Shown: positions 1 through 6,843 of the stretch, piece after piece
Position numbering within the stretch: the stretch's first letter is position 1
How the letters are laid out: each line of letters opens with the position of its first letter
Source: Myxococcales bacterium
Lineage (GTDB): Bacteria > Myxococcota_A > Polyangia > Polyangiales > Polyangiaceae
DNA: 8,955 bases
Assembly: GCA_013298325.1 (NCBI GenBank)
Contig: JAAFHJ010000166.1
Location: 1 to 8,955 of the forward strand
Direction of reading: 5' to 3'
Position numbers and translations under genes: made by a program
The notes under the pieces: model-generated
The model's input: only the letters and a program-made list of their open reading frames with translations
Told to the model about the DNA's origin: nothing
Database searches by the model: none

Positions 1-2
1 CC

Positions 3-914
3 GCGCTTGCACGGCCGATTTCGTCGCTGCGCGCGGCAAAAATTCGCGCGGAACTTCAGCGAATTGCCAGTTCCGGTCGCGGAAACGTCCCCTTCCATGC
101 AGCGTTCTCGTTGGCCCTCGTCGACGGGCTCTCCGCGCGCGACCTCGCCGATCGCACGGCGATGCTGAACGATGAGCTGCGAGCCCGGGTCGTCCTTGAT
201 CGGGTCCTGCCTCTCGTCGTCGCTGGCGGCGCGGACGCTCGGCGCGGCCTCCCCGCCCTCGCCCCGGCCCTAGACGTGCTCTCACGGGCCGAACGTCATC
301 CCGGGCGCGCGCTCGTACTTCTTGAGGCGCTCGCCCGCTGCGGCGACGAAGATGGGCGAGCGGCGGAGCGGATCGCCGCCTTCGCAGCGACGTCGCGGAG
401 CTCGGAGGCGAAGCGGCCGCTCGTGGAGGGCTTCCTCGCGCTCGCAGATGGTGGCGATTTTTCTCAAGAGAAATGCAGTCTTGCGCCCTTGCTGGAGCTC
501 TCCCACCGACCCGCCGTCGAGCGCGATCCGGTGCGGATCTTTCAGCTTGCTACGGCGGCAGTCCCGGCGGCCGCCCCACTCCTGACAACGCTCGCGAAGA
601 CGGCGAAAGACGCAGCGACGCGCGTACGTGCACTCCTGCATCTTGCACGTAATTTTGGCGACGACGAAGCGGCCGCTGCGCTGCGGGCCTTCCCCGCGAC
701 CGGCGACGCGGCGGGGCTCGTGGCGGCCGCTCGTTTTGACCTCGGCGATCGCGAAGAGGCGCGCGCCCTCGCCGACGACCTGATCCTTGCAAAGTCGCTC
801 CCTGCCTTCCTTTTTGGCGCCTACGTCCGCGCGAGCGACGAGGCGAATGCGGCGGACGCAAGCCCGCTCCTCACGGAGCGCTCGCTTGCGGCGCTCGTCC
901 GCGGCTATCTCTAG
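3..914 (+). CDS. Ala-rich helical (HEAT/TPR-like) protein, 3' part only
   Basis: The frame is open from the first complete codon (position 3) to the TAG at 912-914, so I read it as the C-terminal 303 residues of a protein that starts left of the window. A TTG at 111 and an ATG at 162 are in frame, but neither has a convincing ribosome binding site. The protein is rich in Ala, Leu, Arg, Asp and Glu with short helix-turn-helix periodicity, for example RALVLLEALARCGDEDG and a later run ending DREEARALADDL. This is the look of an alpha-alpha repeat (HEAT, TPR or Sel1-like) scaffold. I see no signal peptide, membrane segment or catalytic motif in the visible part. The next gene begins 3 nt after the stop in the same frame, so the two are probably co-transcribed. 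I do not recognise the family; the repeat-fold call is inference from composition. Confidence 0.7.
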   Translation, partial: ALARPISSLRAAKIRAELQRIASSGRGNVPFHAAFSLALVDGLSARDLADRTAMLNDELRARVVLDRVLPLVVAGGADARRGLPALAPALDVLSRAERHPGRALVLLEALARCGDEDGRAAERIAAFAATSRSSEAKRPLVEGFLALADGGDFSQEKCSLAPLLELSHRPAVERDPVRIFQLATAAVPAAAPLLTTLAKTAKDAATRVRALLHLARNFGDDEAAAALRAFPATGDAAGLVAAARFDLGDREEARALADDLILAKSLPAFLFGAYVRASDEANAADASPLLTERSLAALVRGYL

Positions 915-917
915 CGG

Positions 918-992
918 GTGCCTGCTCGCCGAAGGTTGGTCGCCGCTGCCTGGATCGCCCTTGTTTGGGGCGGCGCTCACCCCGCGGAGGCC
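918..992 (+). other. Signal peptide coding region
   Basis: Codons 1-25 encode a three-part Sec-type leader: arginines at positions 4-6, about 13 mostly hydrophobic residues, and an A-x-A type site (AEA) before Gly26. This also supports the GTG at 918 over the in-frame TTG at 936, which would remove the basic n-region. Confidence 0.75.
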
Positions 993-2357
993 GGTCCATC
1001 GGCATTGAAGGTCACCTTCGACGGCGCGGCGACCTTCACCGAATGGCCGCCGGCCGCGGCGCGAGGTTCTGACGGGCGAGGGCGCGTTCGCATCGTTGGG
1101 GACGCCCCGCCGCGCGCCGTCTTTCTTGGGCGAAATTTTCAAGAAGCGCGAGATCTTGGACCGGTCCCCCTCGTCGGCTGCGGGGAGAAGAACTGCGTGC
1201 AAAGTGCGCCGATTCCTTTCGTCATCGACGCCGCCGACGCCGCCGCGGTCGCCGCCCTCGACGGTGCCGGCGCGCCCCATCGCGCCCGCCTGGCCACGGT
1301 GGGGGACGCATTTTACCTCTACGAGGCGGAGAGCCCGGCCCCCCTCGGCGGCCCCATCACCATTGCCGCGCTCGACGGTGGGACGACGGTCCTCCCGAGA
1401 AAACTCGCGGTATTTCGGCTCGATGCGCCACGCGGAACTCCGGAAGTCGCCCTTGATTCCAAGAAGCGCGACGCCCTGATCGATGGCGCGGTTGCCGGAG
1501 CCATCACCCTCTGGAAGCCGTGCGGAATCGCGATTGTCCCGTTGCCGGTCCACCGACTGCCGCCGCCGCCGCCGCACCTGCTGAGTTTCGGCGATGAGCT
1601 CGGGCTCCCCGCCGGAACAACCCCCATTCATCTCCGCTTTGCGATCAAGACTTCTCCCAAAGAGACGACGTTCGATCTTCTGCTTCCGCCAGGAACGGAA
1701 CCGGCGGAAGCGGCGGAGCGAACCGCAGAAGCGATTGAAGCCAAAGGCTTTTCTGTGCGCGTACGCCGCCAGCCGCCCGTTGCGAGCGGGGCCCACGCGA
1801 CCGTCGATCTCGCCGTTCGCGACAGCCGCTCCAACGAGCTTCTTCCCCTCGAGGCGACCGGCTCAGTCAGCTCGGATCCCCACCTCGCCGTGCACATCGG
1901 ACGCGTCGATCTCGACGATGCCCTCACCCACTTCGACGACGGGAACGCCTACGCGGGGACCCTCGAAGAACGAACGCTCCTCTCCGCGCTATCCCACGAA
2001 GGGGAGCGCGCGGGAATTCATGCAGATTACACCGTTCTTGTGATCCCCTCGCTCGGGGGCGACGGACGGGTCGGCGAAGCGTTCCTTCGGAGCGATGGCG
2101 GCGCCGTCCACGACACCGTGCTCATCGATCGCGGCGGCCTCCGCGCGGGAATGCCAGGAAATACGCTCGCTCACGAGCTCGGCCACGCCATGCTCGACTT
2201 CCCCGGCCACAGCGACGCCTACGGCCACGACACGCCGATGCGGCTGATGGACTCGGACGCGTCGGCGGTCGGCGCCTACGGGCCGCGCCGGCTCACCGCC
2301 GAGGAGTGTCGTCGGGCCCGCTCAAACGGGGCATCCCCCAGCAGCACGGCGCGGTGA
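918..2357 (+). CDS. Secreted zinc-metallopeptidase-like protein (HExxH)
   Basis: The protein has 479 residues and starts at GTG 918, the first possible start after the upstream stop. The N-terminus fits a Sec signal peptide: basic MPARRR, a hydrophobic stretch VAAAWIALVWGGA, and a likely cleavage after AEA (residue 25). Residues 26-360 are not recognised; they include a Cys pair (C88, C93) and a proline run near 214-219. The C-terminal part is metallopeptidase-like. Beta-strand YTVLVIPS lies near 371-378. HELGH at 419-423 supplies two zinc-ligand His and the catalytic Glu. G430-H431 is a candidate third ligand, and RLMDSDAS near 442-449 resembles a metzincin Met-turn. The tail GPRRLTAEECRRAR resembles the closing helix of related secreted peptidases. 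The spacing from H423 to H431 does not match the classic HExxHxxGxxH. It probably acts outside the cytoplasm, with unknown substrate. There is no clear Shine-Dalgarno, so coupling to the upstream gene is likely. Confidence 0.85.
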   Translation: MPARRRLVAAAWIALVWGGAHPAEAGPSALKVTFDGAATFTEWPPAAARGSDGRGRVRIVGDAPPRAVFLGRNFQEARDLGPVPLVGCGEKNCVQSAPIPFVIDAADAAAVAALDGAGAPHRARLATVGDAFYLYEAESPAPLGGPITIAALDGGTTVLPRKLAVFRLDAPRGTPEVALDSKKRDALIDGAVAGAITLWKPCGIAIVPLPVHRLPPPPPHLLSFGDELGLPAGTTPIHLRFAIKTSPKETTFDLLLPPGTEPAEAAERTAEAIEAKGFSVRVRRQPPVASGAHATVDLAVRDSRSNELLPLEATGSVSSDPHLAVHIGRVDLDDALTHFDDGNAYAGTLEERTLLSALSHEGERAGIHADYTVLVIPSLGGDGRVGEAFLRSDGGAVHDTVLIDRGGLRAGMPGNTLAHELGHAMLDFPGHSDAYGHDTPMRLMDSDASAVGAYGPRRLTAEECRRARSNGASPSSTAR

Positions 2358-2365
2358 CGTTGAGC

Positions 2366-2408
2366 AAAAAAAGGCCGGCACTTCTCCCAAAGAGAAATAC
2401 CGACCTTT
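2366..2408 (-). terminator. Intrinsic terminator of ileS
   Basis: Read on the minus strand, positions 2408-2392 and 2386-2370 form a 17-bp stem with a 5-nt loop (2387-2391). It is followed by a run of T (complement of the seven A at 2366-2372, the inner three also part of the stem). Three of the 17 pairs are U-G wobbles in the minus-strand RNA; in the plus-strand RNA the same three positions become A-C mismatches, and no good U-tract follows. The terminator therefore works mainly for ileS, whose stop lies 17 nt upstream of the stem. Confidence 0.92.
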
Positions 2409-2425
2409 CGCGTTTGTCTAAGCCG

Positions 2426-5400
2426 TTACGCGATTTGAACGAAGAGTTCCGCGCCGTTGGCTTCGATGCGCTCGTAGCCAGAATCGCTACTCGGCGAGGT
2501 TTCGACGGTAAGCGTGCTCGCGAGCACTTCGCCAGCGAGCCACTCTTTGCGCGCTTCAAACAATCCTCGAAGGGCGTCGTCGGAAACGGCAATCTTCAGC
2601 GCGATACGCGCGGTAAATTCGAGTTTTCGATCCTTGCGGACCTGCTGAATCGCGCTCTTGACCTCACGGAGGACGCCTTCCCGGACGAGCTCATCGTCGA
2701 GGCGGGCGTCGAGGACGACGACACCGACGCGGTCGCCGGCCGCCGCAAAGCCCTCTTTGGTGAGGAACTCGCGCTCGACGTCGGCCTCATCAAACGTGAC
2801 GCCGTCGAGGGTCGCCGAACCGGCCGCCTGAAGCGTCGTCAGGAGTTGGGCGGCGCCGGCATCATCGAGGGCCGCCATCGCTTTCTTTAGCGTTTGCGCC
2901 TCTTTGCCCATGCCCTTCTGGCCGAGCGTCCGGAAGTTTGGCTTCAGCTTGTAGGTGACGAAAGTGCCGGCCTCGTCGTCGCCGGGGAAGGCGATTTCAA
3001 GGACGTTGAGCTCCTCGGCAACCAGCGACGCGTAGCTTGCGAGATCGGCGCGGAGGGCGCGGTCGGCGACGACCAAGTGGGCCCGGCGGAGCGGTTGGCG
3101 GGTCTTCGTCTTGGCGTTCGTGCGGACTTCGCGGCCGAGTCCGACGAGCGCGCGAACGGCCGCCATCCGCGTCGCGAGCGCCTCGTCGCGGGCCGGGAGC
3201 TGGTCGACGGAGGGCCAAGATGCAAGATGCACCGATTCACAGGCGCCGCGCACGCCCGAGCCACCGACGAGGTTCTGGTAAATCCCCTCGGCGAGGTAGG
3301 GCGTGAAGGGGGCGAAGAGCTTCGCAAGCGTCACGAGACAGGTGTAAAGCGTCCCATACGCTGCATTTTTGGCCGCTTCCACCTCATCGGCGGAGGCCCA
3401 GAACCGGTCCCGCGAACGGCGCACGTACCAGTTCGAGAGGGCGTCAACGAAGTCGGTCAGGCGCTGGGTCGGCGTGTACGGATCAAAGCCGTCGAGACCG
3501 GCAGTAACGCCCGCGACAGTCGCGGCGAGCTCGCCGAGAATCCAGCGGTCGAGCTCGGTCAGCGTCGTGACGTTCAGCGAGCCGTCGGCGTTCCGCGTCG
3601 TGTCGGCCTTCGGATCCCAGCCGTCGATGTTCGCGTAAATCGTGAAGAAACTGTAGACGTTACGCAGCTTGACGAGCGTCTCTTTCTGGAAGGACCGCAC
3701 GTTCGAGAGCGAATGGCGGGTCGCGTTCCAGGGCGGATTCGACGCGTAGAAGAACCAACGGAAGGCGTCGGCCCCCGGCGCCGGCGTCGCCCGATCCCAG
3801 AGGAGCACCCGCTCATCTGCCGGGAAGCCGGGTACCTCGACCGGCTTGACGTCAGGCTTTCCGGTGACCTTCACGCCGAGGGCAGCCTGTTCGGCGGCGG
3901 CGAGGACCATGACCCGGCGCCCCAGCTTTTTCCCGGTCGCGAGCGTCACCCGGCACTCGGCGCCATCGACGCCGACGAGGGTGACCGTCGCGCCGTCCAG
4001 GAGATCGAGGCCGTCGAGATCTTCCTTCGCGATGAAGGCGGTCCCCGGCTTTGCCTTCACGGCGTCGGTCTCGGCGAGGACGGCGAAGTCCATCTTCACC
4101 GCGTCGATGACGAGGTCGGGGGGCGTGTAATTCCCCTTCGACTTCGACTCCTTCTTCCCCTCTTTGTCGGAGACGTGGCCGAGGACGATGCAGGTCTTGT
4201 AGGGGTGTGCCTTCACCGGCGAAAGCCCGTACTTGGCCCGCGTCTCTTCGTCGAAGATCAGCGTCGACGTCATCAGCAGCGAGTAGAACCAACCGCGGGT
4301 CTGATCGATCGCTTCCGAGATAAAGTCGGCGGGGAAACTCGCTTTGAAGGCATCGTGGTTGTGGTGGGGGAAACCGTGCTGGGCGAAGGGCATGCAGCCC
4401 GAGTCGAACCAGCAATCGATCACTTCAGAGACTCGGCGATAAACGCCCGCTTCTCCGGGATTTTCCCAGGTCACCGCGTCGATCCACGGCTTGTGGACGA
4501 TGAGGTGCTCGCTCAGCGTCGGATCGGCCGCTTTGGCGGCGTGGAAATGGTCGAAGGCGTTCGGGTTCTTTGCGAGGATCGCCTCGACGGACGACGGCGC
4601 TTCCATCTTCCCGGAGACGTCGTTGAGCCAGACATTGAGCGGCGTGCCCCAGTAGCGCTCCCGCGAGAGGGCCCAATCGACGTTGTTCCGCAAAAAGTCC
4701 CCAAAACGCCCCTCTTTGATGTGGGGCGGGAGCCAATTGACTTCCGCGTTGTTCGCGAGCGCTTCCTTGTTGAGCGCCGTCGTACGGATGTACCAGGCGG
4801 GGCGCGCGTACTGGATCAACGGGTCGTTGTCGGCGCGCCAGCAGAAGGGGTACTCGTGGCGGTACTGCTCGGCAAATACGAGAATTCCCCGCGCTTTTAG
4901 CTCCGCCTGGAGCTCTTTGTCGCAGTCTTTGACCCAGCGCCCCGCGTAGGCGGTGAGCTCGTCGATGAAAGTTCCGTCGGGCTTCACCGCGCAGAAAAGC
5001 GGCAAATCGGGGTGGGCGGCGAGGAGCTTCCGGTGGGCTTCGTGGTCGTCTTCGCCGAAAGCGGGCGCGATGTGGACGACGCCGGTGCCGCTGTCGAGGG
5101 TGACGAAATCGGCGGCGATGACCGTGTGGATCGGACCGCGCGTCTCGCCAGCGTAGAGATCAAAGGGGGCCGTGTAGCCGAGACCGACGAGCTTCGAGCC
5201 GTCGACCGTCCCGAGGATCGTCGCGTCCTTCTTGATTTTCTTGGAGAACCCTTCGACGAGCTTCTCGGCAACGACGAGCTTGCGCCCGTCGAGGTCAACG
5301 ACAGCATACGTGTAGGATGCACCGACCGCCGCGTACATGTTGGACGGGAGCGTCCACGGGGTCGTCGTCCAGACGAGGAGGCTCGCCCCGTCCAGGAGCG

Positions 5401-6064
5401 GATCGCCGGCCGCCCTCAGGGGAAAGGAGACGTAAACGCTCGGATCATCGACGGTTTTGTAACCCTGGCCGACCTCTCCCGAGGAGAGCGCGGTGCCACC
5501 CTGGGCCCACCACCAGACGACTTTGTGCCCTTGATAAAGGAGACCTTTTTCGAAAAGCTGGGAAAGAGCCCACCAGACGCTCTCCACGTAGCGCTTGTGA
5601 TAGGTCACGTAGGCCTGCTCGAGATCGACCCAGAAGGCGATGCGATCGGTGAGCTTCTCCCACTCGCTCTGGTAGCGAAAGACCGAGTCGATACAGCGTT
5701 TGACGAAGGGCTCGACGCCGTAGGCTTCGATGGCAGCTTTCCCGTGGATTCGCAGCTCTTTTTCGACTTCTACTTCGACGGGGAGGCCGTGCGTATCCCA
5801 GCCGGCGCGGCGGGCGACGTGAAAGCCTTGCATCGTCTTGTAACGGGGGAAGATGTCCTTCATCGCTCGCGTAAGGACGTGCCCGTTGTGGGGCATCCCG
5901 TTCGCCGTCGGCGGCCCTTCGTAAAATACGAATTCCGGTTTCCCCGCGGTCTGCGCGAGACTCTTTTCGAAAATCCCGTTCTTTTTCCAGAACGCAAGAA
6001 TCTCTCGCTCTTCCTTCGGGAAGTCGAGTTCTCCAGGGACGGGCGCAAAAACGGGCTTCGACAT
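2426..6064 (-). CDS. ileS: Isoleucine--tRNA ligase, type 2 (IleRS2-like)
   Basis: A cytoplasmic class I aminoacyl-tRNA synthetase that activates Ile with ATP and charges tRNA-Ile. Visible landmarks in order: HIGH-type motif PHNGH (58-62); the CP1 editing domain with TTTPWTLPSN (233-242) and GTGVVHIAPAFGEDD (326-340); WGTPLNVW (472-479); CWFDSG (551-556); DQTRGWFYSLL (587-597); a KMSKS loop of the form KESKS (638-642); and NPPWN with following R/S residues (776-785). A helical anticodon-binding domain starts near 835, and EELNVLEI (1017-1024) is typical of the type-2 C-terminal region. No C-terminal Cys-rich zinc finger is present, which argues against type 1. At 1212 residues it is longer than the roughly 1030-1070 usual for type 2. 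The excess is partly a block at about 651-763, between the KMSKS loop and GADAFRWFF. Most zinc-site Cys are replaced. ATG 6064 has AAGGGG 6 nt upstream. Type-2 enzymes are known for mupirocin tolerance. Confidence 0.97.
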   Translation of the reverse strand: MSKPVFAPVPGELDFPKEEREILAFWKKNGIFEKSLAQTAGKPEFVFYEGPPTANGMPHNGHVLTRAMKDIFPRYKTMQGFHVARRAGWDTHGLPVEVEVEKELRIHGKAAIEAYGVEPFVKRCIDSVFRYQSEWEKLTDRIAFWVDLEQAYVTYHKRYVESVWWALSQLFEKGLLYQGHKVVWWWAQGGTALSSGEVGQGYKTVDDPSVYVSFPLRAAGDPLLDGASLLVWTTTPWTLPSNMYAAVGASYTYAVVDLDGRKLVVAEKLVEGFSKKIKKDATILGTVDGSKLVGLGYTAPFDLYAGETRGPIHTVIAADFVTLDSGTGVVHIAPAFGEDDHEAHRKLLAAHPDLPLFCAVKPDGTFIDELTAYAGRWVKDCDKELQAELKARGILVFAEQYRHEYPFCWRADNDPLIQYARPAWYIRTTALNKEALANNAEVNWLPPHIKEGRFGDFLRNNVDWALSRERYWGTPLNVWLNDVSGKMEAPSSVEAILAKNPNAFDHFHAAKAADPTLSEHLIVHKPWIDAVTWENPGEAGVYRRVSEVIDCWFDSGCMPFAQHGFPHHNHDAFKASFPADFISEAIDQTRGWFYSLLMTSTLIFDEETRAKYGLSPVKAHPYKTCIVLGHVSDKEGKKESKSKGNYTPPDLVIDAVKMDFAVLAETDAVKAKPGTAFIAKEDLDGLDLLDGATVTLVGVDGAECRVTLATGKKLGRRVMVLAAAEQAALGVKVTGKPDVKPVEVPGFPADERVLLWDRATPAPGADAFRWFFYASNPPWNATRHSLSNVRSFQKETLVKLRNVYSFFTIYANIDGWDPKADTTRNADGSLNVTTLTELDRWILGELAATVAGVTAGLDGFDPYTPTQRLTDFVDALSNWYVRRSRDRFWASADEVEAAKNAAYGTLYTCLVTLAKLFAPFTPYLAEGIYQNLVGGSGVRGACESVHLASWPSVDQLPARDEALATRMAAVRALVGLGREVRTNAKTKTRQPLRRAHLVVADRALRADLASYASLVAEELNVLEIAFPGDDEAGTFVTYKLKPNFRTLGQKGMGKEAQTLKKAMAALDDAGAAQLLTTLQAAGSATLDGVTFDEADVEREFLTKEGFAAAGDRVGVVVLDARLDDELVREGVLREVKSAIQQVRKDRKLEFTARIALKIAVSDDALRGLFEARKEWLAGEVLASTLTVETSPSSDSGYERIEANGAELFVQIA
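3776..4114 (-). other. Insertion in IleRS after the KMSKS loop
   Basis: This is about residues 651-763 of IleRS. In family members I know, the PP after the KMSKS loop is followed by only a few residues before G-A-D-A-(F/L)-R-W. Here more than 100 residues intervene. The middle (about 673-735) alternates short hydrophobic strands and Gly/Asp turns, suggesting a small beta-rich subdomain. The reading frame and codon style do not change across it, so it looks like an integral part of the gene and not a recent insertion. Confidence 0.7.
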
Positions 6065-6070
6065 GGCGAG

Positions 6071-6076
6071 CCCCTT
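6071..6076 (-). promoter_or_regulatory. Ribosome binding site of ileS
   Basis: The minus strand reads AAGGGG, 6 nt before ATG 6064. This supports that start, which also gives the expected N-terminal sequence about 58 residues before the PHNGH motif. Confidence 0.75.
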
Positions 6077-6099
6077 ACTACAGCTCGGTGCCTCGTGGC

Positions 6100-6265
6100 G
6101 CGTTTGGCAAGAACTCCGCGCCGTCTCCCGCTTCGCGGACGGACGCGTTTGGCAAGAACTCCGCGCCGTCTCCCGCTTCGCGGACGGACGCGTTTGGCAC
6201 GAGCTCCGCGCCGTCTCCCGCTTTGCGGACGGACGCGTTTGGCAAGAGCTCCGCGCCGTCTCCCG
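6100..6265. repeat. 45-bp tandem repeat, 3.7 copies
   Basis: The copies are 6100-6144, 6145-6189, 6190-6234 and a partial 6235-6265. Copies 1 and 2 are identical; copy 3 differs at three bases and the partial copy 4 at one. Each full unit begins GCGTTTGGC and ends GCGGACGGAC. Each unit can fold into a hairpin: CCGT/ACGG and CCGC/GCGG arms, a 3-nt bulge and a 3-nt loop. The array starts at the base next to the stop codon of the thioesterase gene and ends 35 bp before the ileS start, so it makes up most of the ileS leader. Because the period is a multiple of three and the unit lacks stops, all six frames stay open; I do not regard it as coding. Confidence 0.97.
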
Positions 6266-6757
6266 TCAATGGCGCGTGAGATCGTCCGCGAGGATGACCG
6301 AGGGCTCCGGCGCATCGGTCGCCGGCGTCGAGGCCGGCGCGAGCTGACCGCGCGCCACGCAGTCGCGAAAGAATCGCGCAGGGACCGGTGCGAGGCGCTC
6401 CCCGTCTCGGCTGCTGCAGGTGAGGCGAAGTTTTGCGTCGACGAGCAAGAGCTCCCCGCGAAGGAGCCGCTGATGAAAGCGGATCGACGACGAAGTGGCT
6501 GAAACCAAACGTGTTTCGGCCACGACCGACTCGCCGGAGCGCGCCGGCGCGATGAGCTTCAGGTCGAGCTCAACCAAGGTGAATGCGAGCTTTTCGCGGG
6601 CTTCAAAGGCAGGATAGTTGAAGCCACAATCGGCATAATAGCCGAGCCGAGCCGCCTCAAAGAAGGCGAGGTAGTCGGCCGGCGTGACAACACCTTCCGA
6701 AACCACGATCGGATGGCGGTGCGAGGCGGCGACGGTCGTAGCTCCCGAAGGATTCAT
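6266..6757 (-). CDS. Hotdog-fold thioesterase-like protein
   Basis: The protein has 163 residues from ATG 6757; an in-frame TTG at 6772 would add five residues. Neither start has a clear ribosome binding site. The sequence follows the 4-hydroxybenzoyl-CoA thioesterase/YbgC pattern. A short strand is followed by GVVTPADYLAFFEAARLGYY (the central hotdog helix), then FTLVELDLKLIAPARSGE, VVAETRLVSATSSSIRFHQRLL and LLLVDAKLRLTCSS as consecutive strands, and a Pro-rich end VPARFF. Such enzymes hydrolyse acyl-CoA or acyl-ACP thioesters in the cytoplasm. Oddly, the segment that usually carries the catalytic Asp (D-x-D-x-x-G before the helix) seems shortened, leaving VVSEGVV. The enzyme may use another residue or have lost activity. 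The tail after about residue 133 looks disordered. It lies downstream of two ACP genes on the same strand, which suggests it acts on acyl chains made there, although hairpins separate them. Its stop abuts the tandem repeat. Confidence 0.82.
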   Translation of the reverse strand: MNPSGATTVAASHRHPIVVSEGVVTPADYLAFFEAARLGYYADCGFNYPAFEAREKLAFTLVELDLKLIAPARSGESVVAETRLVSATSSSIRFHQRLLRGELLLVDAKLRLTCSSRDGERLAPVPARFFRDCVARGQLAPASTPATDAPEPSVILADDLTRH

Positions 6758-6811
6758 GGATGCCGCTAGCAAACCGCAGCACTCGCGCGAATTCCACTAC
6801 AAAACGCAGGA

Positions 6812-6840
6812 AGGGCACCACGGGTGTTCCCGGGTGCCCT
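6812..6840 (-). terminator. Hairpin, possible terminator or attenuator
   Basis: AGGGCACC (6812-6819) pairs with GGTGCCCT (6833-6840), with an extra GGG/CCC pairing inside. On the minus strand a TTTT lies some 9-12 nt after the stem, too far for a textbook intrinsic terminator. It may end or weaken ACP transcription before the thioesterase gene. Confidence 0.5.
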
Positions 6841-6843
6841 CGC

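Noticed and set aside
282..1796. 504-residue minus-strand frame
   Set aside because: It spans two plus-strand genes, one with signal peptide and HExxH motif. Its Arg-rich translation shows no domain.
2894..4900. 668-residue open frame on the plus strand
   Set aside because: It is antisense to ileS; its composition (Arg, Val, Glu, Gly, Asp rich) is typical of antisense frames of GC-rich genes and no motif is seen.
6100..6265. CRISPR array
   Set aside because: The units are contiguous with no unique spacers between them, so this is a simple tandem repeat.
6078..6269. Small frame encoding a 15-residue repeat (AGDGAEFLPNASVRE type), with a TTG overlapping the thioesterase stop
   Set aside because: All six frames are open through the array because the period is a multiple of three. 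No ribosome binding site is evident and no frame is favoured, so coding is not supported.
5012..6502. 496-residue plus-strand frame running through ileS, the repeat and the thioesterase gene
   Set aside because: It crosses two well-supported minus-strand genes; it stays open because the 45-bp repeat has no stops in any frame.
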